Notes: generated by a model not told the origin, from the letters alone. A DNA stretch of 64,000 nucleotides from Oceaniovalibus guishaninsula JLT2003 (GCF_000299575.1 NZ_AMGO01000046.1:1-64000); one strand, 5' to 3'; shown: positions 30,251 through 40,286, counted from the stretch's first letter. Numbers and translations are program-made.

Positions 30251-31006
30251 TCAGGCGCGGATCGCGGACAGCAGGCGGCCGTAATCGGCCTGTTTGTCAT
30301 GGACGCTGCGGCGATACGAAAAGAACCGAGCCGGATCGCGATAGGTGCAATGCCGCGTCCATTCCGCCCCGCCGATACCCGCCGCGCGCAGGCGGTGCAG
30401 GCCATAGGCGGGCAGGTCGAATTGCAGCCGGTCGCCCTTGCCCTGCGCGAAAAAGCGCGCGTTATCGCCGTCTTCGGCGGTGAAGGCATCGAACAGTTCC
30501 GGCCCGACCTCGTAGGCGGCCTGGCTGATGGCGGGGCCGATCACGGCCAGCGTCCGTTCGCGCCGCGCGCCCAGCCGTTCCATCGCGGCCAGCGCCGCAT
30601 CCGTCACGCCGGCCAAGGCCCCCCTCCAGCCGGCATGGACGGCGGCCACGACGCGGGCCTGCGGATCGCCCATCAGGATCGGCAGGCAATCGGCGGTCAG
30701 CACCGCCACGGCGATGGCGGGATCGGATGTGACCACGGCATCGGCGGACATCGTTTCGGCGGTGAAGCGGTCCACGACGACGGCGTCGGCTGAATGCACC
30801 TGCGTCACGCCCATCAGCGCGTCCTTGTCGATCCCCAGGGCGGCGGCGGCGCGGCTGCGGTTGATGGCCACCACATCGGCCTGATCGGTCGATCCGCGAC
30901 CGCAATTCAGCCCGGTGAACACCCCCGACGAAGCGCCGCCCTTGCGGGTGAAGAAGCCGTGCCTGAATGGCGACAGCGTGTCGGCGGTGAGGATTTCCAG
31001 CGTCAT
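30251..31006 (-). CDS. pgeF: Peptidoglycan editing factor PgeF (YfiH / multicopper polyphenol oxidase family)
   Basis: 251 aa. N-terminus FRHGFFTRKGGASSGVFTGLNCG, then TQVHSADAVVVD, LTADCLPILMGDP, AAVHAGWRGALAGVTDAAL and the C-terminal HCTYRDPARFFSYRR, in which the histidines and cysteines form the metal site of the DUF152 family. The E. coli protein removes wrongly incorporated amino acids from muropeptide precursors. It heads no operon: midA and lgt lie upstream on the same strand with 12 bases between it and midA. Confidence 0.93.
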   Translation of the reverse strand: MTLEILTADTLSPFRHGFFTRKGGASSGVFTGLNCGRGSTDQADVVAINRSRAAAALGIDKDALMGVTQVHSADAVVVDRFTAETMSADAVVTSDPAIAVAVLTADCLPILMGDPQARVVAAVHAGWRGALAGVTDAALAAMERLGARRERTLAVIGPAISQAAYEVGPELFDAFTAEDGDNARFFAQGKGDRLQFDLPAYGLHRLRAAGIGGAEWTRHCTYRDPARFFSYRRSVHDKQADYGRLLSAIRA

Positions 31007-31018
31007 CCTGCGACCCCT

Positions 31019-32071
31019 TCAGGCCAGTCCGGGCGGCGGCCCCGCGCCGTCATGCAGGGCCAGCACGCGGAAAAGGTCGCCCATTTCGCAGGGGTGGGTC
31101 AACCGGCGATGCGCGGCGACATGCGTTTCCAGCGCCGCGCCGGACAGACCGCGGGCCAGCGCCCGTGCGCGGGCGGCGATTCCCAGACGTTCCAGCCACA
31201 CGCCCTGCGGCACCGGCCCGGCGACTGTGCAGGGGGCGGCGTCGGCGATGGCGCGGAAATCGACATGCGCGGTCAGATCGGCCGCCCCCGGACGATCGAG
31301 CGGGCTTTCCTTGCGATGTCCGCGCACGGCCTGAAGCGTATCGCCCGGACCGTCGCCGCCATAGTCGATCAGCAGTGCGGCGCCGCCCTGGCGAGTAAGG
31401 TGCGCGCCCAGTTCCTCGGCGAAGGCGGTGGCGGGCGCACCGATCTCGACCAGGTCGCCGTCGCGGGTTTCCGCGAACCGGGCGGGAAGCGACCCGAGCG
31501 GCGCGCGGTCCGACAAGGCGAAGGTCAGCGCGTCGTCGCGCACGGCGACCAGACGTTCGCGCCAGCCCGCGCCGTCGCGCAGGAATTGCCGGATCGGCAG
31601 CGCGTCCAGAAATTCGTTGGCGATGGCGAGGGTCGGCAGCGGCGGCAGGTCCGTCACACCGGCCAGCCAGACCGGATCGTGCGCCCGAAGCGCCTCGGCC
31701 TGCACCCGGCGCAGGGGGCCGGGAACCTCGACCAGATGCAGGCGCAGCGCGGCGTGAAAGCCGGGCACGGCGCGGGTGGCGCGCAGGGCGTCGGCCATCA
31801 GCGTGCCGCGCCCCGGCCCGAATTCTACCAGCGCGACGGGGTCGGGACGGCCGCGGTCCAGCCAGGCCTGCGCCAGCGCCAGCCCGACCAGTTCGCCGAA
31901 CATCTGGCTGATCTCGGGCGCGGTGACGAAATCGCCCGCGCCGCCCAGTGGCTGGCGGGTGGTGTAATAGCCGTGGCGCGGATGCAGCAGGCAGGCGGTC
32001 ATGTATTCCGCGACGTTGATCGGCCCCGTCGCGCGGATCTGGCGCACCAGCGTCGCGGCGAGCGGGGTCAT
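31019..32071 (-). CDS. SAM-dependent methyltransferase of the MidA/NDUFAF7 family
   Basis: 350 aa. Contains [57 protein letters not shown] (SAM-binding GxGxG) and [24 protein letters not shown], all typical of this family. In mitochondria NDUFAF7 methylates an arginine of complex I subunit NDUFS2; the bacterial target is inferred to be NuoD but nothing here proves it. The ATG overlaps the lgt stop (ATGA), and pgeF follows. Confidence 0.9.
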   Translation of the reverse strand: MTPLAATLVRQIRATGPINVAEYMTACLLHPRHGYYTTRQPLGGAGDFVTAPEISQMFGELVGLALAQAWLDRGRPDPVALVEFGPGRGTLMADALRATRAVPGFHAALRLHLVEVPGPLRRVQAEALRAHDPVWLAGVTDLPPLPTLAIANEFLDALPIRQFLRDGAGWRERLVAVRDDALTFALSDRAPLGSLPARFAETRDGDLVEIGAPATAFAEELGAHLTRQGGAALLIDYGGDGPGDTLQAVRGHRKESPLDRPGAADLTAHVDFRAIADAAPCTVAGPVPQGVWLERLGIAARARALARGLSGAALETHVAAHRRLTHPCEMGDLFRVLALHDGAGPPPGLA

Positions 32072-32955
32072 GCGCGCCGCCGGGCCAGCAGAACGAAGGC
32101 GATGCCGATGGCGATCATAGGCAGCGACAGAAGCTGCCCCATGCTCAGCCCCCAGTCGCCGAATTGCACGACATGGCCCAGCGGATTATCGGGGGCGATG
32201 AATTGCGGGTCGGCCTGGCGCACGAATTCGACTGCGAAACGCGACAGGCCATAGCCGATGAGGAAGATGCCGGTCAGTTGCCCCGGAACCTTCAGCCAGC
32301 CGCGCCAGAAGGCCAGCACGATGAGCAGCCCGCCGAGGACGAGGCCCTCGAGCCCCGCTTCGTAGAGCTGCGACGGGTGGCGCGCGCAAAGCCCTTCGGC
32401 GATGCCGGGGCAGTCCTGCGCGCGGATGCCCGGAAAGACGACGCCCCAGGGCAGGTCGGTGGGCCTTCCCCAAAGCTCGGCGTTGATGAAATTGGCGATC
32501 CGTCCCAGCAGCAGACCGGGCGGGGTCGCCAGCGCCATGATGTCCAGCACCGACCAGACGGGCAGGCCCCGCGACAGGCAGAACCACAGCCCGCCGATGG
32601 TGACGCCCAGCATGCCGCCGTGAAACGACATGCCGCCCTGCCAGATATAGAGGATCTCGAGCGGATGGGTCAGGTAATAGCCGGGCTGGTAGAACAGCAC
32701 GAAGCCCAGCCGCCCGCCGAGAATGATCCCGAGGATCACCGCGGTCATCAGATCCTCGACATCCTTGGGACGCAGCGGGGACATGTCGCCGCGCCACAGG
32801 GCCGGACGCCGGACGGCGGCGACGGCCAGCCGCCAGCCCAGAAGGATGCCGACGATATAGGCCAGCGCATACCAGCGCAGCGCCAGCGTGAAGCCGCCGA
32901 TCTCGACCGAGAAGATCTCGGGCGCGATGTCGGGAAAGGGGATCGCCAGCAGCAT
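32068..32955 (-). CDS. lgt: Phosphatidylglycerol-prolipoprotein diacylglyceryl transferase
   Basis: 295 aa, about seven membrane segments. Signature blocks: [35 protein letters not shown] (conserved His), [22 protein letters not shown] (Lgt signature, Arg and Asn), and [15 protein letters not shown]. It transfers diacylglycerol to the lipobox cysteine of prolipoproteins. I use the ATG at 32955 ([15 protein letters not shown]); the frame upstream runs into ubiK's control region. midA and pgeF follow. Confidence 0.96.
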   Translation of the reverse strand: MLLAIPFPDIAPEIFSVEIGGFTLALRWYALAYIVGILLGWRLAVAAVRRPALWRGDMSPLRPKDVEDLMTAVILGIILGGRLGFVLFYQPGYYLTHPLEILYIWQGGMSFHGGMLGVTIGGLWFCLSRGLPVWSVLDIMALATPPGLLLGRIANFINAELWGRPTDLPWGVVFPGIRAQDCPGIAEGLCARHPSQLYEAGLEGLVLGGLLIVLAFWRGWLKVPGQLTGIFLIGYGLSRFAVEFVRQADPQFIAPDNPLGHVVQFGDWGLSMGQLLSLPMIAIGIAFVLLARRRA

Positions 32956-32993
32956 GGCGCGGACAAAGCGGCTGCCGGGCGGGGAAGTCAACC

Positions 32994-33022
32994 TTGAGAA
33001 TGACGCGCGCCGGGGCCATATC
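32994..33022 (+). promoter_or_regulatory. Probable promoter of ubiK
   Basis: TTGAGA (32994-32999), 17 bases, CATATC (33017-33022), the same -10 as before nfuA. Two bases away on the other strand is TTGACT (32991-32986), a candidate -35 for lgt whose -10 region is poor, so the two promoters would be back to back. Confidence 0.5.
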
Positions 33023-33048
33023 GCTGCGATACCAGCCCGGAGGAAAGC

Positions 33049-33300
33049 ATGCAGACCCGCAACAAGATGTTCGACGACCTGTCGCAACTGATGACCAACG
33101 CGATGGGCGTGGCCCAGGGCGCCCGAGACGAGGCGCAGAACGCGATGAAGGGCATGATGGATCGCTGGCTTGCCGACCGCGATTTCGTCACCCGCGAGGA
33201 ATTCGACGCCGTGCGCGCCATGGCGCAGAAGGCCCGCGAGGAGAACGAGACGCTGCGCGCCAGGCTGGATGCGCTGGACGCGGCGAAGTCCGGGAATTGA
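33049..33300 (+). CDS. ubiK: UbiK-like ubiquinone biosynthesis accessory factor (BMFP/YqiC)
   Basis: 83 aa: [20 protein letters not shown] followed by an amphipathic coiled-coil with [21 protein letters not shown] and [16 protein letters not shown]. This is the membrane fusogenic BMFP pattern. UbiK binds lipids and helps UbiJ in aerobic ubiquinone synthesis. The ATG has GGAGGAAA upstream. Function inferred from family. Confidence 0.87.
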   Translation: MQTRNKMFDDLSQLMTNAMGVAQGARDEAQNAMKGMMDRWLADRDFVTREEFDAVRAMAQKAREENETLRARLDALDAAKSGN

Positions 33301-33307
33301 TCGGGCG

Positions 33308-34204
33308 TCAGCCGGGCGGCGCGACCAGCGCGCCGCGATGGCCGACGACATGGCCCGACAGGGCGATCGCATGGGCGGCGCAGTCGCGCGGCGCAACCCC
33401 CATCAGCCAGTGCGACACGAAGGCGGCGGCAAAGCTGTCGCCGGCAGCGGTTGTGTCGACCAGCGGCACCGGACGCGGCGTCAGCGTCTCGATGGCGCCG
33501 CCCGACCACAGATGCACCGGCCGCCCGCCATCCTTGACGCAGACGCAGCGGGCGCCGGCGCTGCGATAGCGGGCGACGGTCGCCGCCGGGTCGGCATCGC
33601 CGAAAAGCGGGCCGTCATCGTCGAAGCCGGGCAGCACGATGTCGGCGACCGAAGCGCCGTCCATCAGTCCCTGCCGCATCGCATCGGCGTCTTCCCACAA
33701 GCGCGGGCGCAGGTTGGTGTCGAACGCCGTCACGGCGCCCCGGCCGCGCGCGCGGGCCACCGCCCGGCACAGCCGCGCGCGGCCCTCGGGCGGCAGGATG
33801 GCCAGCGTGATGCCCGAGAAATAGACGGCATCCGCCGCCGCCGCGACGCTGTCCAGCCAGTCGCCATCGTCGGCCAGACAGCGTGCGGCGGATCTGTCGC
33901 GCCAGTAGACGAAGCTGCGTTCGCCCCGGTCGAGCGAGATCATGTAAAGCCCCACCGTCCTGTCCGGCAGGCGGCGCACGTCGCCTGTCCCGATGCCGTC
34001 GGCGGCCATCGTGGCCAGCATCTCGTCCGACAGAGGATCGGTGCCGACGGCGGTTCCGTAAGAGACGGTCCAGGCGTCGGGCAACAGGCGACGGGCATAC
34101 CAGGCGGTGTTGAACGTGTCGCCCGCAAAGCCGCGCCGGTAGAGCCCGCCTTCCATTTGCGCCAGTTCCACCATGCATTCGCCGAGACACAGAAGGGTGG
34201 GCAT
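33308..34204 (-). CDS. PfkB-family sugar kinase, probably 2-keto-3-deoxygluconate kinase
   Basis: 298 aa. Starts [37 protein letters not shown], the G-E-x-M(V)-E and GGD(T)NTA pattern of KDG kinases; C-terminal PfkB signature [19 protein letters not shown] with catalytic Asp. It would phosphorylate 2-dehydro-3-deoxygluconate for the Entner-Doudoroff-type route; other ketoses or aldonates cannot be excluded. No aldolase or other sugar gene is adjacent. Confidence 0.86.
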   Translation of the reverse strand: MPTLLCLGECMVELAQMEGGLYRRGFAGDTFNTAWYARRLLPDAWTVSYGTAVGTDPLSDEMLATMAADGIGTGDVRRLPDRTVGLYMISLDRGERSFVYWRDRSAARCLADDGDWLDSVAAAADAVYFSGITLAILPPEGRARLCRAVARARGRGAVTAFDTNLRPRLWEDADAMRQGLMDGASVADIVLPGFDDDGPLFGDADPAATVARYRSAGARCVCVKDGGRPVHLWSGGAIETLTPRPVPLVDTTAAGDSFAAAFVSHWLMGVAPRDCAAHAIALSGHVVGHRGALVAPPG

Positions 34205-34308
34205 AGGCGGTACCTGTCTTGCGGATCGCGTTCAGGGATACGCGCTTTGCGGCGGCGGGCAAGGCCCCGCTTCTTGCGCCGGGCGGGCGGGCGGCCTAAC
34301 TCGCCCCC

Positions 34309-34893
34309 ATGAACGATCCCCGGCCCGCCTTGTCCGCCTGCACGATCTGCAAGGACCGCTTTGCCGCGACGGCGACGCGGCACCGACCGAACCCGGTGGT
34401 CTGGTTCGATCCGGGCGCGCGTCTGCTGATCGCAAGCCAGGCCCCCGGATTGCGCGTGCACGAGGCGAATACCCCTTTCTGGGACAGGTCCGGCAAGCGG
34501 CTGCGCGACTGGCTGGGGCTGGACGAGGCGGCGTTCTATGACCGGTCGCGCGTGGCGATCGTGCCGATGGCGTTCTGTTTTCCCGGCTATGACGCGAAGG
34601 GTTCCGACCTGCCGCCGCCGCCCGTCTGCGCGGCGACCTGGCGCGCGCCGGTCCTGCGGTTTCTGGGGTCGGCGCGGCTGACGGTGCTGATCGGCGCCTA
34701 TGCGCAGCGCTGGCATCTGAAGACGCGCGCGTCGCTGACGCAAACGGTGGCCGCTTGGCGCGACCACGCGCCATCGGTCTTTCCGCTGCCGCATCCGAGC
34801 TGGCGCAACACTGCCTGGCTGAAGCGCAACCCCTGGTTCGAGACCGAGCTTGTGCCGGCCCTGCGCGCCCGCGTGGCCGAGGTGATGACATGA
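34309..34893 (+). CDS. Uracil-DNA glycosylase family protein
   Basis: 194 aa. The start LSACTICKDRFAATATRHRPNPV has two cysteines, then LLIASQAPGLRVHEANTPFWDRSGKRLRDWLG, a UDG-superfamily active-site loop with QAPG in place of the usual D-P. VIGAYAQ is the middle strand, and PLPHPSWRNTAWLKRNPWFE gives the HPS motif that pinches the minor groove. Glycosylase activity is likely but not certain because the catalytic Asp is not obvious. sseB-like follows in an ATGA-type overlap. Confidence 0.83.
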   Translation: MNDPRPALSACTICKDRFAATATRHRPNPVVWFDPGARLLIASQAPGLRVHEANTPFWDRSGKRLRDWLGLDEAAFYDRSRVAIVPMAFCFPGYDAKGSDLPPPPVCAATWRAPVLRFLGSARLTVLIGAYAQRWHLKTRASLTQTVAAWRDHAPSVFPLPHPSWRNTAWLKRNPWFETELVPALRARVAEVMT

Positions 34894-35663
34894 CGCCGCT
34901 GGATCTGGCCCATGCCGCGATGGCCGCGGCCCCCGACGACGACGCGGCGCGGCTGGCCTTCTACGAACGGGTCGCGGACAGCGAGCTTTACCTGCTGCTG
35001 ACGCGCGAGCCCGAGGGCGAGACGCTGGATCCGCGCATCTTCGAGACGGGGGACGGGCGGTTCGTGGTGGTCTGCGACCGGGCCGAGCGGCTGGAGGCCT
35101 TCGCCAGCGGCGGCGCGCCCTATGCCGCGCTTTCTGGGCGCGTTCTGGCCGCGATGCTGGCGGGACAGGGGGTCGGGCTGGCCGTGAACCCCGATGTCGC
35201 GCCGTCCTCGTCGCTGATCGGGCCGGATGCGGTGGGCTGGCTGGCCGAAACGCTGGCCGGTCAGCCCGCGCAGGCCGAAGCGCGACCGCGCGATCTGGGG
35301 GCGCCCGGCGATCTGCCCGAACGGCTGCTGAAGGCGCTTGATGCCAAGCTGGCCACGGCGCGGGGGCTGGCCCGGATGGCGTATCTGGCGGCCGTGACCT
35401 ATGACGGCGGGGGGCGGTCGCATCTGCTGGCTTTCATCGACGCGGCCCCCGGTGCCGAGGGCGCGCTGGCGCGGGCCGTGCGCGAGGCGCTAGTCTTTTC
35501 GGGGCTGGAGGCCGGAGAGATCGACGTGGCGTTCTTCGCGGCATCGGATCCGATGGCGGCGCGGCTGGCGCGGGTCGGTCTGCGCTTCGATCTGCCGCGC
35601 TTCGAGGCGCGGATCGCAGTGCCGCCGGGAAGCGGTCCCGACAGCCCGCCGAAACTGCGCTGA
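34890..35663 (+). CDS. SseB-family protein
   Basis: 257 aa with the SseB N-terminal domain: RLAFYERVADSELYLLLTREPEGETLDPRIFETGDGRFVVVCDRAERLEAF, then GQGVGLAVNPDVAPSSSLIGPDAVGWLAETL; the second half is a C-terminal SseB-like domain. Function in E. coli is vague (enhanced serine sensitivity). Start ATG 34890 overlaps the stop of the preceding gene. A strong hairpin follows. Confidence 0.84.
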   Translation: MTPLDLAHAAMAAAPDDDAARLAFYERVADSELYLLLTREPEGETLDPRIFETGDGRFVVVCDRAERLEAFASGGAPYAALSGRVLAAMLAGQGVGLAVNPDVAPSSSLIGPDAVGWLAETLAGQPAQAEARPRDLGAPGDLPERLLKALDAKLATARGLARMAYLAAVTYDGGGRSHLLAFIDAAPGAEGALARAVREALVFSGLEAGEIDVAFFAASDPMAARLARVGLRFDLPRFEARIAVPPGSGPDSPPKLR

Positions 35664-35676
35664 GGGCGGCGGCGGA

Positions 35677-35696
35677 GCGAGGGGCCGGCCCCTCGC
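35677..35696. terminator. Palindromic terminator between sseB-like and ghrA-like genes
   Basis: Perfect 20-base palindrome GCGAGGGGCCGGCCCCTCGC, which folds as an eight-base stem with loop CCGG. Sits 13 bases after the plus-strand stop and 34 bases before the convergent gene's stop. Confidence 0.7.
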
Positions 35697-35705
35697 GCTC
35701 CCCGA

Positions 35706-35729
35706 GGTATTTGGGGAAAGATGAAGGGG
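35706..35729 (+). repeat. Copy 1 of a 24-base intergenic motif
   Basis: Reads GGTATTTG, two bases, GAAAGATGAAGGGG. A second copy with 22 of 24 positions identical lies between gcvH and gcvP (57489-57512). Here it follows the palindromic terminator. Confidence 0.6.
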
Positions 35730-35730
35730 A

Positions 35731-36660
35731 TCAGTAGCCCGCCTTGCGGTCCACGAGGTGCAGAAGCGGCTCGCCCGCCTCGCCGCGGCGGATGTTCTCG
35801 GCGACGGTGCGGGCGGCGGTGACGGGCCGGGTGGCCGAGGCGATATGCGGCGTGACGGTGACGCCGGGATGCGCCCAGAAAGGGTGATCGGGCGGCAGCG
35901 GTTCGGTCGTGAAGGTATCGAGCGTGGCATGCCCGACCTGCCCCGTATCCAGCGCCGCCAGCAGCGCCGCATCGTCGATCAGCCCCCCGCGACCGGGGTT
36001 CAGAACGACCGCGCCCATCGGCAGTTGCGCGAGGGTCGTGGCGTTCAGCACATGGCGCGTGGCATCCGTCAGCGGCAGCAGAAGCACCAGAATGTCCGAT
36101 CGGCGCAGCAGCGTCGCAAGGCCGTCCTGCCCGGCGAAGGCGGGAAACGGCAGGCCGTCATGCAGGCGGCGCGACCAGCCCGCCACGTCGAAGCCGAGGT
36201 GGCGCAGCATGTCGGCGCAGGCCAGCCCCAGTGCGCCCAGCCCCAGAATGCCGACGCGACGGTCGGCGGCCAGCGGCGGCGGATCGGGGCGCCACTGGCC
36301 GTCCTGTCCGTGCAGATGGGCGTCCAGGCCAAGGTGATGGCGCAGCACATGGCCGGTCACATATTCCACCATGCCCTGCGTCAGACCGGGATCGACCATC
36401 CGGGCAAGGGGCTGGGTCAGGGTCGGGTTGTGCACCACATCCTCGACCCCCGCCCAGAGGTTCAGAACCGCCTTGCATGCGGTGAAGGGCGCAAAGTCCC
36501 CCACGGGGCCGTTGGGGGCGAGGACGATGTAATCGACCTTGTCCGCCGGATGATCGCGGGCCAGATCGACGTCGAGGCCAGCGTCCGCGAAGGCGTCGCG
36601 CAAAGGGGTTTCCCATTCGGGCCAGGCGGCGTCGCGCGCGGCGAACAGGACGCGGATCAT
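35731..36660 (-). CDS. ghrA: Glyoxylate/hydroxypyruvate reductase A (GhrA type)
   Basis: 309 aa from the ATG at 36660. D-isomer 2-hydroxyacid dehydrogenase fold: VGILGLGALGLACADMLRHLGFDVAGWSR (NAD(P) motif), VVLNPGRGGLIDDAALLAALDTGQ and the catalytic ATLDTFTTEPLPPDHPFWAHPGVTVTPHIAS (Glu and His). The short NADPH-type GhrA start VLFAARDAAWPEWETPL supports this subgroup. It reduces glyoxylate or hydroxypyruvate. The ATG sits two bases after the rodA stop, so it is the last gene of the mre operon by position; a functional link is not evident. Confidence 0.88.
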   Translation of the reverse strand: MIRVLFAARDAAWPEWETPLRDAFADAGLDVDLARDHPADKVDYIVLAPNGPVGDFAPFTACKAVLNLWAGVEDVVHNPTLTQPLARMVDPGLTQGMVEYVTGHVLRHHLGLDAHLHGQDGQWRPDPPPLAADRRVGILGLGALGLACADMLRHLGFDVAGWSRRLHDGLPFPAFAGQDGLATLLRRSDILVLLLPLTDATRHVLNATTLAQLPMGAVVLNPGRGGLIDDAALLAALDTGQVGHATLDTFTTEPLPPDHPFWAHPGVTVTPHIASATRPVTAARTVAENIRRGEAGEPLLHLVDRKAGY

Positions 36661-36661
36661 C

Positions 36662-37807
36662 TTAGCGGCCCCTGGGGCGGTGGACATGCGCGGACTGGAC
36701 GAGGCCGAACGCCACCATCAGCACCAGCATCGCCGAGCCGCCATAGCTGACCAGCGGCAGCGGAACGCCGACGACCGGGGCAAGCCCCATGACCATCGCC
36801 ATGTTGACGGCGAAGAACAGAAAGAATGTCGCGCCGACGCCCAATGTCACCAGCGAGCCGAACCTGTCGCGGTTCTGAAGCGCCGAGGCGATGCAGAAGA
36901 AGACGATCAACGCATAAAGCGCCAGAAGGGACGCGGCGCCGAGAAAGCCGAATTCTTCAGCCAGCGTCGTGAAGATGAAGTCGGTGTGTTTCTCGGGCAG
37001 GAAGTTCAGGCGGCTTTGCGTGCCCTGCATGAAGCCGCGTCCGTTCCAGCCGCCCGATCCCAGCGCGATCTTGGCCTGCGTGATGTGATAGCCCGCGCCC
37101 AGCGGATCGCTGGACGGGTCGAGGAACGTGTCGATCCGGCGGAACTGATAATCCTTCAGCAATTGCCAAGGCGTGCCGCGCGAGGCGAAGACCGCCGAGA
37201 CCAGCCCGACGCCGCCCGCGATCACCACGCCGAAATACCACCAGCTGACGCCCGCCAGGAACATCACGATGCCACCCCCCGTGACCAGCAGGATCGCGGT
37301 GCCGAGGTCGGGTTGCGTCAGGGTCAGCCATGTGGGCAGGCCGATCAGCAGCAGCGGTATGAGGACCCAGAGCGGACGGGACACCTTGCCGATATCCAGC
37401 CAGTCGTAATAGGCGGCCAGCATCATCACCAGTGTGACCTTCATCAGCTCGCTGGGTTGAAGGCGCATGAAGCCCAGGTCGATCCAGCGTTGCGCGCCCA
37501 TTCCGGTGGCGCCGAAAAGCTCGACCAGGACGAGCAGCAGCACCGATACCAGATAGGCGACGCCGGCCATGTTGCGCCAGAACCAGATCGGCACCATCGC
37601 GACCGACAGCATCAGCACCAGCCCGACCGCGAACCGCTTCATCTGCGGATCGGCCCAGGGTTCCAGCGATCCGCCCGCCACCGAATAGAGCATCAGAAAG
37701 CCGATACAGGCCACCGACGACAGCAGCAGCACCAGCGCCCAGTTCAGATAGAGGATCTTGGACACCCCGGAAGGCACGGTCTTTACGTTGTATTCCAGAA
37801 AGCTCAT
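36662..37807 (-). CDS. rodA: Rod-shape peptidoglycan polymerase RodA
   Basis: 381 aa, about ten membrane helices, SEDS family. FGATGMGAQRWIDLGFMRLQPSELMK carries the catalytic Asp region (WIDLG) and QPSE; FLPEKHTDFIFTTLAEEFGFLG and GVPLPLVSYGGSAML are the other SEDS signatures. It polymerises glycan strands with PBP2 during elongation. ATG overlaps the mrdA stop (ATGA at 37804-37807). Confidence 0.96.
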   Translation of the reverse strand: MSFLEYNVKTVPSGVSKILYLNWALVLLLSSVACIGFLMLYSVAGGSLEPWADPQMKRFAVGLVLMLSVAMVPIWFWRNMAGVAYLVSVLLLVLVELFGATGMGAQRWIDLGFMRLQPSELMKVTLVMMLAAYYDWLDIGKVSRPLWVLIPLLLIGLPTWLTLTQPDLGTAILLVTGGGIVMFLAGVSWWYFGVVIAGGVGLVSAVFASRGTPWQLLKDYQFRRIDTFLDPSSDPLGAGYHITQAKIALGSGGWNGRGFMQGTQSRLNFLPEKHTDFIFTTLAEEFGFLGAASLLALYALIVFFCIASALQNRDRFGSLVTLGVGATFFLFFAVNMAMVMGLAPVVGVPLPLVSYGGSAMLVLMVAFGLVQSAHVHRPRGR

Positions 37808-39750
37808 GCGCGGGACCGGACCTCGCCGGGGCGGAAATCGTCGCGCAGGCGCAGATTGCTCAGCATGTCGCGGATGGCGCCCTGCTGGCCGCCCGGATAG
37901 GCGTCGAGCGGGGGCACTTCGCCGTATAGCGCGAACAGCAGCAGGTCGCGGGCGATGGGGGCGGAAACGGACGATCCGCCGCCGCCGTGTTCGACCACCA
38001 CCGACACCGCGTATCGCGGCGCGTCGAACGGGGCGAAGGCGACGAACAGCGCGTGATCGCGCCGTTCCCAGGGCAGATCGGCATTGCTGGTGACGCCGCG
38101 CGCGCGTTCGGCCACGGTGATGTTGCGCACCTGCGACGTGCCCGATTTGCCCGCCATGCGGACGCCCTCGGCGACGATGCGGCTGCCGAATCCGGTGCCG
38201 CGATTGGTGTTGCAGACGGAATACATCCCCTTGCGCACCAGCCGCAGATGATTCTCGTTCAGACCCAGCGGTTCGGTCCCCTGGGCGTCCTGTTCGACGC
38301 CGCCGACGGATTTGACGAGGCGCGGCACGATGCGCGTGCCGCTGGCCAGCCGCGCGGTCATCACCGCCAGTTGCAGCGGCGATGCCAGCACGTATCCCTG
38401 CCCGATCGAGGCGTTCAGGCTGTCGCCCACGCGCCATTCCTGATCGTAGCGTTCGCGCTTCCATGCCTTGTCGGGCATGATGCCGGGGGTGATGGCGGAC
38501 ATCGGCAGGTCGAACTTTTCGCCTATCCCGAAGCGACGGGCCATTTCGGCGATCTTGTCCACACCGACCCGCATCGCCATCTCGTAATAATAGACATCGC
38601 AGGATTGTTGCAGGCTTTCGTCCAGATCGACCCAGCCGTGACCGCCGCGCTTCCAGCAATGGAACCTGCGGTCGCCAAGCTTGTAATGGCCGGGGCAATA
38701 GACGGTGTCGTTCGGCCCGATCAGCCCGGCATCGAGCGCCGCCATCGTCACCATCATCTTGAACGTCGAGCCGGGCGGATAGGCGCCCTGCACGGCCTTG
38801 TTGGCGAGGGGGCGATAGGGATTGGCGGTCAGGTCGGTGTAATCGGCGGACGAAATGCCGCGCACGAACTTGTTGGGATCGAAGGTCGGCGCGTTGCCGA
38901 CGGCCAGCAGATCGCCGTTGCGCACGTCCATCACCACGGCGGATGCGCTCTGTTCCAGCGAAAGCCGCGCCTCGGCAAAATTCTGAAGCCGCGATTCGAC
39001 GGTCAGCTGGATGTCCGCGCCCGGCACGCCGTCGTCGCGGCCCAGCTCGCGCATGACGCGGCCGGCGGCATTCACCTCGATCCGGCGGGCGCCGGCCTTG
39101 CCGCGCAGGGCGCGGTCATGCTTCTGTTCCACGCCGGTCTTGCCGATCTGGAACTTGGGGATCTGCAACAGCGGATCGTCGTCGTCGAGCTTGCCGAGGT
39201 CGTAATCGCTGACCGGGCCGACATAACCGACGATATGGGCGTGATCCTCGGCCAGCGGATAATTGCGGGTCAGGCCGACATCGGGGGAGATGCCGGGCAG
39301 GGCCGGAGCGTTGACCGACACGGCGGCCACGTCCTCCCAACTGCGCTGGTCGGTCAGGGTGACGGGCACGAAAGGCGAGCGGCGCTCGATCTCGCGGCGG
39401 GCGCGGTCGAGTTCGTCATCGTCGAGATAGATCAATTGGCGCAGCCTTTCGATGGCCGCGTCCACGTCGCCGGCTTCCTCCTTGACGATGACGATGCGGT
39501 AATTCTGCGCGTTCTCGGCCAGCGGGATGCCGTTGCGGTCGAAGATCAGGCCGCGCGGGGGCGCGACGAGCCGCATGTTGATGCGGTTTTCCTCGGCCAG
39601 CAGGCGGAATTCGTCGGCCTGGTCCACCTGCATCTGCCGCATCCGCCAACCCAGCGTGCCGCACAGGCCCAGTTGCAGCGCCCCCAGAACCGCGCTGCGG
39701 CGGGTGATCAGGCCCATCGAGCGGGCGGTATCGCCGGGCGAACGTTTCAT
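37804..39750 (-). CDS. mrdA: Penicillin-binding protein 2 (peptidoglycan transpeptidase)
   Basis: 648 aa. Single N-terminal membrane anchor (about residues 15-35), PBP dimer domain beginning PPRGLIFDRNGIPLAENAQNY, transpeptidase domain with SxxK PPGSTFKMM, SxN-type SCDVYYYEMA and KTG-type AGKSGTSQV. The catalytic Ser is in GAYPPGSTFKM. Works with RodA in lateral wall growth. mreD precedes with ATGA overlap. A long open antisense frame over it is a GC shadow. Confidence 0.96.
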   Translation of the reverse strand: MKRSPGDTARSMGLITRRSAVLGALQLGLCGTLGWRMRQMQVDQADEFRLLAEENRINMRLVAPPRGLIFDRNGIPLAENAQNYRIVIVKEEAGDVDAAIERLRQLIYLDDDELDRARREIERRSPFVPVTLTDQRSWEDVAAVSVNAPALPGISPDVGLTRNYPLAEDHAHIVGYVGPVSDYDLGKLDDDDPLLQIPKFQIGKTGVEQKHDRALRGKAGARRIEVNAAGRVMRELGRDDGVPGADIQLTVESRLQNFAEARLSLEQSASAVVMDVRNGDLLAVGNAPTFDPNKFVRGISSADYTDLTANPYRPLANKAVQGAYPPGSTFKMMVTMAALDAGLIGPNDTVYCPGHYKLGDRRFHCWKRGGHGWVDLDESLQQSCDVYYYEMAMRVGVDKIAEMARRFGIGEKFDLPMSAITPGIMPDKAWKRERYDQEWRVGDSLNASIGQGYVLASPLQLAVMTARLASGTRIVPRLVKSVGGVEQDAQGTEPLGLNENHLRLVRKGMYSVCNTNRGTGFGSRIVAEGVRMAGKSGTSQVRNITVAERARGVTSNADLPWERRDHALFVAFAPFDAPRYAVSVVVEHGGGGSSVSAPIARDLLLFALYGEVPPLDAYPGGQQGAIRDMLSNLRLRDDFRPGEVRSRA

Positions 39751-40286
39751 GGGCGCTGCCCCCCCGCATCGGCGGCACCGGGCACGGGCGGCCGCACACC
39801 CAGCAGCCAGGCCGACCCGGCCACCAGCACCGGATAGGCCAGGACCGAGGCGACGACCTGCAATGCCAGTTGCCCGAAGCCCGGAAGCGGCACCATCGCC
39901 AGCGCCAGAACGACGCCGTTGGCCGCCCCCATCGCCACCAGCATCCCCGAAACGAGCAGCCATTCGACCGGAAACGGCAGCTCGGCCGACAGATGGCCGC
40001 GGCTGCGCAGAAACTCGGATGCCAAAACCGTCAGCGCCGCCCAAAGGCCGGGGGGCCGCACCAGCAGCAGGTCGGCCGCCAGCATCACCGGCGCGATCAG
40101 CCAGACAGGGACGTATTCGGGCCGCCGCAGAACCCACGCGAAGGTCAGCAGCACCAGCACATCGGGGCCGGGCAGGCCCGACGCGCCCAGCCGGAAGGGC
40201 AGCACGTGAACGAAGACGATCAGGCCCGACAGGGCGACAAAGCCCGTCCGGTAGCCCCAGCGGCGGATGGTGAGCGGATCAATCAT
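39747..40286 (-). CDS. mreD: Rod shape-determining protein MreD
   Basis: 179 aa with about five hydrophobic segments (WLIAPVMLAADLLLVRPPGLWAAL; LLVSGMLVAMGAANGVVLALAM). The sequence is poorly conserved in the family; the call rests on hydrophobicity, length and its place between mreC and mrdA. MreD bridges MreC to the membrane elongasome. It overlaps mreC by eight bases and mrdA by four. Confidence 0.88.
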   Translation of the reverse strand: MIDPLTIRRWGYRTGFVALSGLIVFVHVLPFRLGASGLPGPDVLVLLTFAWVLRRPEYVPVWLIAPVMLAADLLLVRPPGLWAALTVLASEFLRSRGHLSAELPFPVEWLLVSGMLVAMGAANGVVLALAMVPLPGFGQLALQVVASVLAYPVLVAGSAWLLGVRPPVPGAADAGGQRP